Shown piece by piece: positions 9,630 through 21,770 of a stretch of DNA of 64,000 bases. Each line of letters starts with the position of its first letter. The first letter of the stretch is position 1. The notes beneath the pieces were generated by a model. That model was not told where the DNA came from, ran no database searches, and worked only from the letters and a program-made list of their open reading frames with translations. The DNA comes from Trematomus loennbergii (lineage: Eukaryota > Chordata > Actinopteri > Perciformes > Nototheniidae): NCBI GenBank assembly GCA_012861695.1, contig JAAOOA010000060.1, forward strand, positions 1,295,501 to 1,359,500. Direction: 5' to 3'. The position numbers and the translations under genes were made by a program.

Positions 9630-10374
9630 TAGGGATGTCCCGATCACCTTTTTTTGCTCCCGATCCGATTCCGATCATTTGATTTTGACAATCTGCCGAT
9701 ACCGATTTTTCCCGATCCGATCTTTATGCAATGCATTAAGAGGAAAAAAAAGGTAACAGATAACGGCTGGTCATCCAACGCGATGAATTCAGCTATCTTG
9801 GCTGTTATTTTTTTGGCCTTTTCACTGTTCTGGGGTAGTTTCTCTTTCCTTTTAAAAGTCTCTGAAAGTGTCGGTTGTTTCAGTGCCGTTACCTGAGTGG
9901 CCGCTGTGTACTCGTCGTGTTGTTGTTGGTGGTGTTTGTATTAGATTGGTCATGTTGAACGTAGCTCTGTTCTTTCCACCACGCGGAACCTCCGCCTTGC
10001 AAACATTGCATCTGGCTGTTACACTGCCTTCGCTTTCAATTTTATAATACTTCCAAACTCCTGACATTTTCTCTGTCCCGACTCCCGAGTCACCAGCTGA
10101 ACGTAGCCTCTCGTTAGCTTACTGCTACTATTAGACACTGCGCCACTCTGTTGCCAGATTTGAGAGAAATAAGCAACCAGGTCTATGAAACAAGCCCAAA
10201 AGAAGCAACACATACATGATGTTGTGTAATTTTAACCCAAAACTAAGGCCTCAGGATGACTTTAAGACGTGAACATGGTCATTTTTGTTTTGTAACATTA
10301 AATAAATGTATAAAAATATTTTATAAAAAAAAAAAAAAAAAAAAAAAAATCGTGATCGGATCGGGACATCCCTA
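9630..10374 (-). mobile_element. Nested hAT element (TAGGGATGTCCCGATC family)
   Basis: The termini are TAGGGATGTCCCGATC and its complement. The TSD AATGATAC is perfect at 9622-9629 and 10375-10382. The 745-bp element carries only a transposase 5' fragment on the minus strand and an A-rich run of about 25 bp near the right end (10325-10349). It sits inside the 8695-10515 hAT, so it is the younger insertion. Confidence 0.93.
9925..10067 (-). pseudogene. hAT transposase BED-finger fragment
   Basis: From the ATG at 10067 the minus strand reads MSGVWKYYKIESEGSVTARC and continues NVCKAEVPRGGKNRATFNMT. This is a BED-type zinc finger: W near the start, then C-x2-C, then the FNTTNL(I/M) helix. The downstream pair of histidines is destroyed by a frameshift after NLI. 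The BED finger binds element termini in autonomous relatives. Nothing of the catalytic domain remains in the 745-bp element. Confidence 0.85.
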
Positions 10375-10932
10375 AATGATACGTTAAACCCACTGCAGCC
10401 TTGCACTTCGCCAGGAGAGGTCGCTGTAACTGAAGCTTCGAGAAATTAACCTATTTCCGATACAATTGTCCAAGTGGTTCGATGCTTCATTCAACGCTTC
10501 ATTTGCCCATCACTGGAATTTGTCAGTCTTTAAAACACAGAATCACAAAGTATCACCATTTCCTTGTTCAGACCTGGAAGCCATCTTGTGCCGGTGCTCA
10601 AAGGGGGAGCACGCCATCAAAGTACTCCTTATAGAGTGGCGAAGTCACGCCCATCTACTTCCGCCCCATGGGACCTTATTTCGGAAAAATAATGTATTGA
10701 AGTCAATGGAGAGAGAAAACTTATCTTTCGATCCCGTTTGAATTGTGCCATGAATTACACATATGATGTTTGTCAATCTTAAAAAATAATTTCCATGTCA
10801 AAAAAGTCACAGTTTGTCGTAAAACTGTTGAAATATAGACTATGAAAAATACGTAACTAGAAAGACTACAAATCCCAGAGTCGCGTAAGTGATGTCACAA
10901 TTGTTTTTCCTCCACTAAGAGATAGCTAAGAT

Positions 10933-10969
10933 CAGCGCCATATAGATAGAATCTATCTATATGGCGCTG
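10933..10969. repeat. Perfect 17-bp hairpin
   Basis: CAGCGCCATATAGATAG is followed by AAT and then its exact reverse complement. GCTAAG motifs flank it as direct repeats. It lies just upstream of the THAP start codon in the P-like element and could form a cruciform or an RNA hairpin. Confidence 0.95.
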
Positions 10970-10994
10970 GCTAAGATAAGATAACTTTAACAAG

Positions 10995-11096
10995 ATGCCT
11001 GTGTGCTTAGTACCAGGTTGTTATACCAGCAATGGGTTGCTTGCTCGTTCTTTTGCTTCCCGTCTGATGAAAGGACCAGGAGTGGCTTGATCAAGT
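10995..11096 (+). pseudogene. THAP-domain fragment of a P-like transposase
   Basis: An ATG at 10995 opens MPVCLVPGCYTSN, and the Cys pair is that of a THAP zinc finger (C-x4-C here). A one-base shift near 11055 places the continuation FCFPSDERTRSGLIK in another frame; it matches the conserved (F)xFPxDxxxRxxWI segment of THAP domains. The second C-x2-H pair and the catalytic domain are not present. The reading is my own alignment to the THAP pattern. Confidence 0.7.
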
Positions 11097-11923
11097 TAGC
11101 TACCTAGCTAGTAGCTAGCACGTTAGTTAGCATTACAGCCTTGTCATTTTTATTAGCCTTAACATGAAGTAACATTAAGTAACCCAAATGTTAAACAGTA
11201 AGAGTAGTAGTCATATTTCGTGAACCCTTTGAATAGTACTGTCACCGGTGAGATCATTCTATAATACACCATTTAAGCCCGGGGGCGAAATGCTAACGCT
11301 AACGTTAGCATCGGCGATCTTCTCTACTTCATGCTATCTGCACAAATGGTTGACATTAAACATTAAAACGACCAGGCAGTTCAGAGAGAATCAAAGGAAG
11401 GCAGGCAGGCAGCTTTGCATGACATTCTTCAGGACGTGTTTCATTGTGGTGATAGTGAGGGTAGTCAATCGTTTTGTTGACAAGACAGTAGTGACGGCCA
11501 TCTTGGTGACGTGTGTTGTTGACCAGAGATGTAGTTCATTGAGCGTTTCACACAAACAAATGGGTTACTTCACAGGTTTACCACACTTCTTTTTTTTTTT
11601 TGACTTGCAAAATTATCTTTTAAATTGACAAACATCATATGTGTAATTCGTGGCACAATTCAAACGGGATCGAAAGATAATCTTTCTCTCTCCATTGACT
11701 TCAATGCATAATCTTTCCGAAATAAGGTCCCATGGAGGTCCACCGGAAGGGGAGGGACTTCGCCACTCTATATGTGCCGTATGAGTAGGCGGAGTCTTGG
11801 ACGTGATTGGTCAGGAAATGTGTGATTGTATGAGTGTCAATTAGGTTAAAGATTATCCGTTTTAAGCAGACCTTGTTGTTGAAGGTACCATATGTATGTT
11901 GATGCAATTATGAATTTACTTAA

Positions 11924-12305
11924 AGGTAGGGCAGGTAAGTTTGAGAACCGGCTCGAGATCGCTAGAATTTGAAAATACACAACCGGAGAAAATCTGCCAC
12001 TTCCTTATAGAGCCCTCCTCCAACACACACGACGAAACGCGCACATGACCAATGAGGGCACGAGATAAGTTTGTGCACAGATGGAAGGCTGACAGGCAGG
12101 TAGGCCATCCAGTTATTTTAGCCGGGCCGGCTAAAATGATTGGTCGTACTTTTTACAGTACTACGGCTTCCACAGATGACATTTTTTAATGGATTTTTTG
12201 TCAAAGCACTTAAGATATTCATTGCTATCGGGATGTTAAGAGCATTCCATGGAATATAACAAAAAGTGTATCTCGAGCCAGTTCTCAAACTTACCTACCC
12301 TACTT
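11924..12305. mobile_element. TTAA-flanked MITE, piggyBac-like, copy 1
   Basis: The element begins AGGTAGGGCAGGTAAGTTTG and ends in the complement (CAAACTTACCTACCCTACTT). TTAA lies on both sides (11920-11923, 12306-12309), the target duplication of piggyBac-type transposases. It is 382 bp with no ORF. A second copy at 60180-60558 shares long interior stretches such as TCTGCCACTTCCT and CATGACCAATGAGGGCACG. Confidence 0.85.
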
Positions 12306-12309
12306 TTAA

Positions 12310-12636
12310 GCCTTTAGGGTTTTATTAAATGTAAACAACAGTGTTTCATTTTGTATTTAACCCTTCACTCCGCTTTCAGAACCATGACCTGATTGGCCAG
12401 GTTAGATTGGGAAGGCGGCAGTCTCCTATAATGTGGTTGGGAAGAGAGGGGAGGGGGGCATTTGTGTTTGTTCCTTGCTGGTGAACGCAGCACCAGGCAT
12501 GAAGTTTTGTGTTCCTGTAAAAGAATATGGAAAACTAAGAAATAAAACGCCTGTTTATTTTTTAAAGAAAACCCTCTCTCCACGTATTGTTTTTTCACCT
12601 GCACCTCACATTGTAACACTGATCTACTGCTAAATT
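12310..12636. other. No feature seen
   Basis: 327 bp between the MITE and a LINE tail. Two short overlapping ORFs on opposite strands have no recognisable domain, and I do not call them. Confidence 0.6.
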
Positions 12637-13005
12637 ATGAACCATCCAGAACTCTCAGGTCTTCTGGTCAGCTTTCTGTCCCGAGAGTCAGAACTAAACA
12701 TGGAGAAGCAGCGTTCAGTTATTATGCTCCAAATATCTGGAACAAACTCCCTACTTTTAAATCCAGGCTGAAAACTTTTCTTTTTCCGCTGCTTTTAATT
12801 GAACTATTCATATCTCACTGTTATTTTTATTAATATATTTCTTATGTTTATTTTATTATCTTTGCTTTTTAATGTCTGTTTTTAAATGCGATTTTATAAT
12901 ATGTTTCCGCTGCACTATTTCTTAATGCTCTTAATTGATTTGTAAACACTTTGAATTGCCTTGTGATGAAAGGTGCTATATAAATACACTTGCCTTTGGA
13001 TAAAG
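12637..13005 (+). mobile_element. LINE 3' end (C-terminus and tail)
   Basis: Reading pieces of three frames gives ELSGLLVSFLSRES, RTKHGEAAFSYYAPNIWNKL and FKSRLKTFLF. This pattern (GExxFSxxAPxxWNxLP... FKSxLKTxLF) closes the ORF2 of many fish LINEs. The 3' segment ends TTGAATTGCCTTG...GGTGCTATATAAATAC, a LINE-tail structure. Frameshifts break the frame. The clade (CR1/L2/Rex1-like) is not certain. Confidence 0.65.
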
Positions 13006-13280
13006 GCATCCGCTAAAGGAAATTCTGAGATTCTGTAATACCAATCTATGAAATATTTGAGCCCCTCAAACTTCTTTTACCGTCTCTTACTTATTTTTAA
13101 TCAGTAATGTATACAGATATGTTTCCATCAGGCCATAAAACCTCATTTGATTTTCGGATCATCATTTAAGTTTGAGTAATTGAACTGCAATTTCAAATGT
13201 AAGAAACCGTAATTTTACAAGCAATATTTCTTAGTTTACAAGCACATACATGTACTAAGTAAATACAAGGTGCAGATAAA

Positions 13281-14664
13281 CAGTGGCGGCTGGTGGAAAA
13301 TATTTTAGGTGGGGCTGTGGAAATGGTGACCAAACAATACTCCGTCCGGGGGATGCTTCCCCGGTAAAAAAATTGAGAAAAGACCCCCTAAATTATGACT
13401 TCTGGTGATGTTAGAGGTGGGGGGAAGGACAAATTGAGGCTTAAAAATATGAGAAGACTGATCAATACCTCCATAATCTTCAGTGTGGTTAGCTATGAAT
13501 CTTCCAAAACTTCCAAACACCTTGTCCTGGACATAGTTTCTACAGCATAAACTGTGCAACAGTACAGTATGCCCACACAAACTGCAGAACACCGGGGCTT
13601 TGGGAACACTCAAAATTACTTAAAATGATTTCATTCCCATTTAACCTGTTAGGGGCTTTTTTTCCCCCCGTTTTTTTTCTCACGAAACTGTGTCTCAGGG
13701 CTTCTTAAAATGTAATAAACTATTCATGTGTCCTACTCATTTCACGGGAAGAAAACGCAGCTAACTGATGATATGAAGCATGTTTACCGAAACAAAACAC
13801 AAGTCTCACAAGAAGCGTCTAAATGAGCCCTCAGCGAAAAAATTTAACGCACACTAGGTATAATCAATCGATATACTTATCGGATATGCACAAACAAGCT
13901 TATGCTAACAAGCTGAGATTCCACAGATTCTAGAAATAGTATCATCACTGAGCGATCAGAACTCGCGACAGGGGAAGCAAATACAGACATCACACGACGT
14001 AGCTTTAGGTAGCAAACACGGAGATATGCTCACCTTTTGCTGTTATTCTGATCAAAAACGAGAAACGCGGCTGAAGGTTAATCCATAGGTTAATCCAATG
14101 TGTCTGTCACTTTGAAAAAATTATTGATGATCCATAATTCCATTTTTATGTAAAAAACTGAGTTTTCATTAGCTGCTAATGGTAGCTTCCAGAGTGTATG
14201 ACAGCTTCCTGTTTTGTCTCCTTGGATACGAGTCCAAACAACTCACAGACTGCACCGGGCGCTGACGTCGGCGCCCTGTGACCATCAGATTTGACGACGC
14301 TGATTGGCTGAAATTATGTTTCGGCGGCATAGTTTAAAGATAGCAACAGTTGGCTTCTGCTGCACTTGCTGCACTCTCGTCTGGCTGTGCATAGCGCCCA
14401 GACGAGAGGGAGTAATGATACACGGGCAAGGCCAGGCAGGAAACATGTGACTTATCAGTAGCTTTAGACATCGTAACACAATTTTAAACGAGATTTGATT
14501 GTAGATTATACATTTTACTGATACCAATTATATAATATTTACCTTGTTTATTAAAAAAATAAAAAAAATTTTTAAAATATATTTTTTTTAATATTTTTTT
14601 TAATTTTTAATGTGGGAAGAGGGGGGGCAGCGCCCCTAGCGCCCCTATGGGCCGGCCGCCACTG
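13281..14664. mobile_element. Non-autonomous DNA transposon (CAGTGGCGG termini)
   Basis: The left end is CAGTGGCGGCTGG and the right end is the complement of CAGTGGCGGCCGG. The flanking 8-mers CAGATAAA and AGTATAAA share only five trailing positions, so the TSD is weak. A minus-strand 102-codon frame (13613-13305) has no domain I recognise. The interior 13646-13712 matches another repeat at 33773-33842 (CACGAAACTGTGTCTCAGGG and GCTTCTTAAAA), which suggests a second element nested here up to about 14280. hAT is the likely superfamily from the termini. Confidence 0.65.
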
Positions 14665-15332
<668 letters not shown>

Positions 15333-15470
15333 GATTCAGTGAGCTGAAACTGTCACAGTGAGAGAAGGTTCCAGTGGGTGCCAAGTTGTGTCCCTGTGGA
15401 ACAGACAAATGCTGGCGGTGTTTGATATGCACACACATGCACACAAAGACACACGCACAAACACACACGT

Positions 15471-15471
<1 letters not shown>

Positions 15472-15540
<69 letters not shown>
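15472..15540. repeat. CA microsatellite (about 69 bp)
   Basis: Uninterrupted (CA)n preceded by an imperfect CA-rich segment from about 15429. Confidence 0.98.
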
Positions 15541-15543
<3 letters not shown>

Positions 15544-17081
15544 AAAGGCTCAAACTACTGTCCATAGCAGGATTCACAAACCCCCAGCTGCTACCCCCCC
15601 CCCCCCCACCACTGTCTGCTTTGTAATGAGTTTGAAGTTTTGCTATCATTTTAAGATGTGCTGCAGCTTCAGCTTCTAAAAATAATGTCTATTACACTGA
15701 AACAAATAAAAGATGACATGTCTTATGTCACAACAGGTTCCACATGACTGTATCAGGTTAATTGAAAGCAATATTATTTAAAATTAATGCTTTCGACTAA
15801 CCTAATACAGTTATGTGAAATCTATTGACATAAAACATTTAATTAAAGTCAAGTTTCTCTAAATGGACTACTGTTATTTCTTTTATACAGCCCCTCATGT
15901 ATAAAAGTAAACATAGAAACATATTTTAGTTTGCCACAACTGACCATAATCAAATCTCCTGACACAGCGTCAACAAAAGCTCAGCAACCGAGCTTTGTGT
16001 TTCACGCTGTTGTATTGGATTGCATCAGACGGTTGAGATGATTGTATTAAACCAGTGATTTGCAGTCTTTTCTTTCCAGTATCTTTATAGTTACAATGAT
16101 TTATAATGTCAGCTGGATGTCCCCAGCCAAACAAATCCTCTACCCTGTTGTCTACACATTTCAAAATATGTTTTCTTTTTGGTTTTTCTGTTTTGCACCA
16201 CCAGTAATAGTAACACTTTTACTTAGTTTTACCTGTAAAACCAAATCCAAATATGTAGCTGGCCAACTGAGCCGTGTCATAGGAGTTTGTTAAATGCATT
16301 CATTCATGTGGAATTCATTGATGATGACTTTTGAAGGGATTTTTAATATGTCTGATTTCATCTAGGTAACAGACGGTCAAGTTATTATGGCTCTGACTGT
16401 TGGTGAGAGGGTTGGGTCTGGTGTGGAAACAACTTTTTATTTTGGCTGGTTGTGGCCTTGCCGTTGACCCCCCTGTGCTTATTTGGCACTGGAGCCAATG
16501 AAATGCATTATACTATCAACTTGTCAACATATTCATTTTAGTTACAATTGCAAATGCAAGTAACTTTTGCGTGACGTAAGTCAGGGATCTTTTTTTAAAA
16601 ACCATTCTGACATCCACGCCCAATGTACAGTATTGTACATATATATATATTGTAGTATATGTACAGCTATCTCTGAACATGAGTATTCTTACCATCATGT
16701 TACCAACAAGCTGGCTCACACATTTTCTAATATATAACATTTAAATTCAATGCTTGTGTGGAATGTTGTGTTGAGTAGTGTTTCTTTGGGAGTGTTTGAA
16801 GTGGCCAAAAACATGCGGGAGCTGAATTTGTAACTCATAGACTGTTGGTTTGATTTATGAACTATCTGAATGTGTTTTGTGCCTTCAGATAGGCTGGTGA
16901 ACTGTCTGCCTCTTGCCAGTGCTTGAAGTGGGGGGGAAAACGTGCCAGTACTCCCTTATTTACATATTAGCATGTGTATCAGTAAACCATTATAACATAG
17001 AATAACAAGCAAAGTCCTTTTCAGTCTGCTCCAGTTTACTATACTGCCCTTTATTTGAAATAGCAAAATAAATATCTATAT
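15541..17081. other. No gene seen, apart from one palindromic MITE
   Basis: 1.5 kb of AT-rich DNA. Apart from the inverted repeat at 15718-15836 and a poly-C run at about 15595-15607, I see no gene, splice-signal pattern or terminal repeat. Confidence 0.6.
15718..15836. repeat. Palindromic MITE-like repeat, copy 1
   Basis: The arms ACTGTATCAGGTTAATTGAA and (inverted) ACTGTATTAGGTTAGTCGAA flank an AT-rich loop at about 15775-15790. Similarity extends outward through CACATGACTG / CACATAACTG and GTCACAACAG / GTCAATAGAT. A related palindrome occurs at 22355-22490. It has no ORF. Confidence 0.7.
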
Positions 17082-18058
17082 CAGGGGTCGGCAACCCCTG
17101 GCACGCGTGCCAACATTGGCACGCGGCACCGTAACCAGTGGCACACTAGGAATAAGTGAAATAAGTGTGCAAAATATTTAAATTGTATTTTCGGATCCTG
17201 AACGAGACCGCCGCCAGAGCGCATCTCCCCGTTACCTGCAGAAGGAAGCCATGCACGCAACGCAGCCCCGCTCTGTTTAACTCCAGGTGACTTTCTGCCG
17301 CTTTCCTCCGTGGTGCAGTGCTGATCGTTTCACCACGGAGGAAAGCACTTCACAAATTGCAGTACCCATAAGGAGCTGTACAAATGCCGCAGTTTTTGCA
17401 TGGCTGTGTCTTTAGTTGAAAGCCCAGTGGCGATCTGCTCATCTCTCATTGAAATAATATGCTACAAAGGGGCGGACTGGCAATCTGTGTGTTGAACTTT
17501 CTTGTCGGCTCCCAGACCGTAGTCGAGGAGGGCAGAGCAACAAGCTTCAGGTTCAATAACCCACTTTAGCTTAAATGACTGGAGAGAGGCGAGCTTGGGA
17601 GGCCGTTGCATTTATTTAGCTGTTCTTCTGTTTCACAAAATACATCACAGACCTCTGTTTTTCTGCTGCCTCGTTTCACTTCCAGCAACATACACACACA
17701 CGCTCCCTCACTGTCGCTCTACCATCCACACACACACATGCACACGCCACACCCCTCTCTCTCTCTTAAAGGGACAGCGATCTCATCTCACTCTGCATGA
17801 CCCTAATATCATAACATGTGTGTTCTGGAGAATCACAGAACGGACGATCGTCCTTATTATTATGCCGTTTAAACCAATTATTTAAATGGCATCATGTAAG
17901 TTGTGCTGACAGGTACACACACACTGAGGCTCCCCCCGCCCTCCTGTTGATAGTTCACCAGCGTCAAGCTCCTCAACCCCCCCCCCCCCCCCCGTTGATA
18001 ATTCTCGATCGTTGGCACGCCGATAACAATTTTTTAATGGCACTTATATCGACCCCTG
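17082..18058. mobile_element. hAT element, non-autonomous (CAGGGGTCGG termini)
   Basis: The left end CAGGGGTCGGCAACC and the right end (complement CAGGGGTCGATATAAGTGCC) are imperfect inverted repeats, with GGCACGC/GCGTGCC words repeated inside both ends. The flanking 8-mers are ATCTATAT (17074-17081) and ATCTAGAT (18059-18066), a TSD with one mismatch. The element is 977 bp with no transposase remnant that I can recognise. It includes a poly-C run at 17979-17993. Confidence 0.85.
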
Positions 18059-18066
18059 ATCTAGAT

Positions 18067-19461
18067 GAAGCCCTTCACAATTTAAATCAAAGAGTGTAGC
18101 GTGTTCAGCAGATATGAAAAGGGTAAATCTACAGTACTCTACTAGATTATACTACTCAAGTACAAGTACAAGTTAGCGTACTTAAAATACATGTAAAAAA
18201 AAAGTACTTGTTAAAAAATGTAGATAAAGAAAAGTAAAAACATATATAATATACTTAGGGTTGTGATGAGGTGCTGATCTGGAAGTAGAACTATATGCGC
18301 ACATAATTGATTTAGATTTGTTCATTTGGAGAAGGCCTGGGGCCTACACCGTTAATACATTATCAAAGTATACATTCCTAAGTATAGTAACTAGATGTAA
18401 CACTAAGCATTAGGCTACATGAATACAAATAAACTTCCACTTAAACAGCAGAATCAAAAAACAGGCAAAAACAGTCAATCAATCACAGGTGTAAACAATA
18501 CAAGCCCCATTGCAGCGGCAGCCACAGTCTTTGCCACAAACAGTCATTGAAAACAAACACACATAACGGTGTTAGGCTAGAGCAAAGAAAGTGTAGCAGA
18601 TTTGTAAATTGAGACAAGGTACCTCACACATAACGCAGCCTTTAACACAGTGTTTGATGTGACTCCGACAATAGCAGAGGATGGAGTTCAGGTCGTTCAG
18701 GTGCACTAATGTAAACACCTGAGCGCTACCGTAATGCACGTGCGGCTTTGAGTACGTGCTGGGAACGCAGTGCTCCCTGGGTAATGCAGTTTTTTTTCCT
18801 TTAATGGCAAGGATCAATTGAACATGATTTGAGAGGGCTGAGTAGAGGACCAGCAGCCTGTGAGAGATACTGTGTACACGGTGAGTAACTGCCCACTTCC
18901 AGCACTGCCTCTTGCACAATGTTTGCTGGGATCAGCTCTAGATCCCTGTGACTGAAAACTGGATGGATGGACCAATGAAGAGTGCAATCCGGGGAAATCT
19001 TCCAAAAAGCCACAACTGAGCCTCCTTTGAAAGTTGGGTTCTCTTTCCTACACATTTACTCCACACAAAACCAACACATTTAGCAATGATACCGTTTATG
19101 TTTTCTGAATATGAAGTCCAATGTCCATCTTGATGCTATCTTGCCTACAGTGGATTTAATGCGATTAGGTTTTTCAGAAACCACTCTGCTTACTTACCTT
19201 ACTCAAGTAGGCTAACTTCCATACAAATATCATCTTGACTGTGATGTTGTGAGAGTGAGAGAGCAAACAGGGATGAAAGGAAGAAGACTGTAGAAAATGT
19301 GGAGTTTGTTTTCCCAGAGGTGATGAAACACTGGGCAGGAAGCGGAGTGGAAAAACTGAAAATAAGCACTTTCCAGTTTTTTCACTCTTCCGAAGAACTT
19401 CAGCACTCCTGCTTTTAGACAGTTAGACTGTTTGCTGCTCCTGCAGTGAATACATATGCAT
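18067..19461. other. No gene seen
   Basis: 1.4 kb. 18120-18240 contains degraded AAGTAC-rich sequence like the family at 44.6 kb. Minus-strand ORFs at 18572-19055 lack recognisable domains and overlap each other in different frames; I do not call them. Confidence 0.6.
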
Positions 19462-19493
19462 CCACACACACACACACACACACACACACCACA

Positions 19494-19586
<93 letters not shown>
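19462..19586. repeat. CA microsatellite, interrupted (about 125 bp)
   Basis: (CA)n with several CACC interruptions at regular places. Confidence 0.98.
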
Positions 19587-19589
<3 letters not shown>

Positions 19590-19878
19590 CCTTCTGTATG
19601 ATGATCCGCGGGTGGGATTTGAGAAGGAATCATGTCTTTGTTTGAGCGCTCTCGTACACAGGCTCCATTGGAACGCACACATTGGTGGATTGCAAGATGT
19701 CTTTTTTTCTTCCTGCTCCACAGACAGCCTGTCAGCCAGGGTTCAGTGGTCATGGACATTACAGATGTAGGTGTGTGTGGAGTAATACTGCTGATCAGTC
19801 TGTATACTGATATGCTCCAACAACGACACATTTCCTCCCCGTATCTCACTCAAGTATAAACCTGGCTGTTTGTTTCTC

Positions 19879-20028
<150 letters not shown>

Positions 20029-20453
20029 GTCATGTAATGTAATGGGTGTGTGTGTGTGTAATGGCCAGTTCACCTTCAAATCAGCCAGTGAGGAGGAGTT
20101 GTTTAGATGCTATCTATATATATTTTTTAAATGAGCAGAAATATATATGTAATCTACCTTAGTCACATATAAGTCACATATAAATATAAACTTATATATA
20201 ATTTTTTTCAATGAGTGATTTTCATTATTTGTTAAAGTCGGTCAAGGTCTTTTGCAGAAGTGAGATATTCCCCATTACTCGATCTCATATTATATTTTAA
20301 AAGCCATCATATTTATAATTTGGTGTTGTTTGCTCCTAAATGACATTTTCCATCCATCTTAATACCAGTTAGTATTACAAATAAAAGTGCTATCCAGTTT
20401 TTATCAAGTGTTATCATGTCATTTTATCATTATAGACTTATAAATTATATAGT

Positions 20454-20454
<1 letters not shown>

Positions 20455-20523
<69 letters not shown>

Positions 20524-20548
20524 CACACACACACACACACACACACAC
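20455..20548. repeat. CA microsatellite (about 94 bp)
   Basis: (CA)n with a single CAACA interruption near 20521. Confidence 0.98.

Positions 20549-21770
<1,222 letters not shown>

Larger units (their letters stand above)
8695..10515. mobile_element. hAT element (CAGTGATGG family), host of a nested hAT
   Basis: The left end reads TAGTGATGGCA and the right end is the complement of CAGTGATGGGCA. A perfect 8-bp TSD, GAATTTGT, lies at 8687-8694 and 10516-10523. The GCTTCGA/GCTTCAA words near both ends form subterminal repeats. There is no transposase of its own. The interior holds a 45-bp tandem duplication (about 8780-8869), a tRNA-like segment, a GT microsatellite and the nested element at 9630-10374. 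Removing the nested copy leaves about 1.07 kb. Confidence 0.9.
10630..11772 (+). mobile_element. P-element-like (THAP) transposon with long TIRs
   Basis: The left arm (10630 to about 10790) and right arm (about 11605-11772) are inverted copies. Shared landmarks are TATAGAGTGGCGAAGT at the tips, CATGGGACCTTATTTCGG, GATCGAAAGATAA and CACATATGATGTTTGTCAAT at the inner ends. The interior holds the start of a THAP-domain ORF. Long TIRs with a THAP transposase point to the P superfamily. I could not find a clean 8-bp TSD (flanks GTACTCCT and TGTGCCGT), so the exact tips may be off by some bases. Confidence 0.75.
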
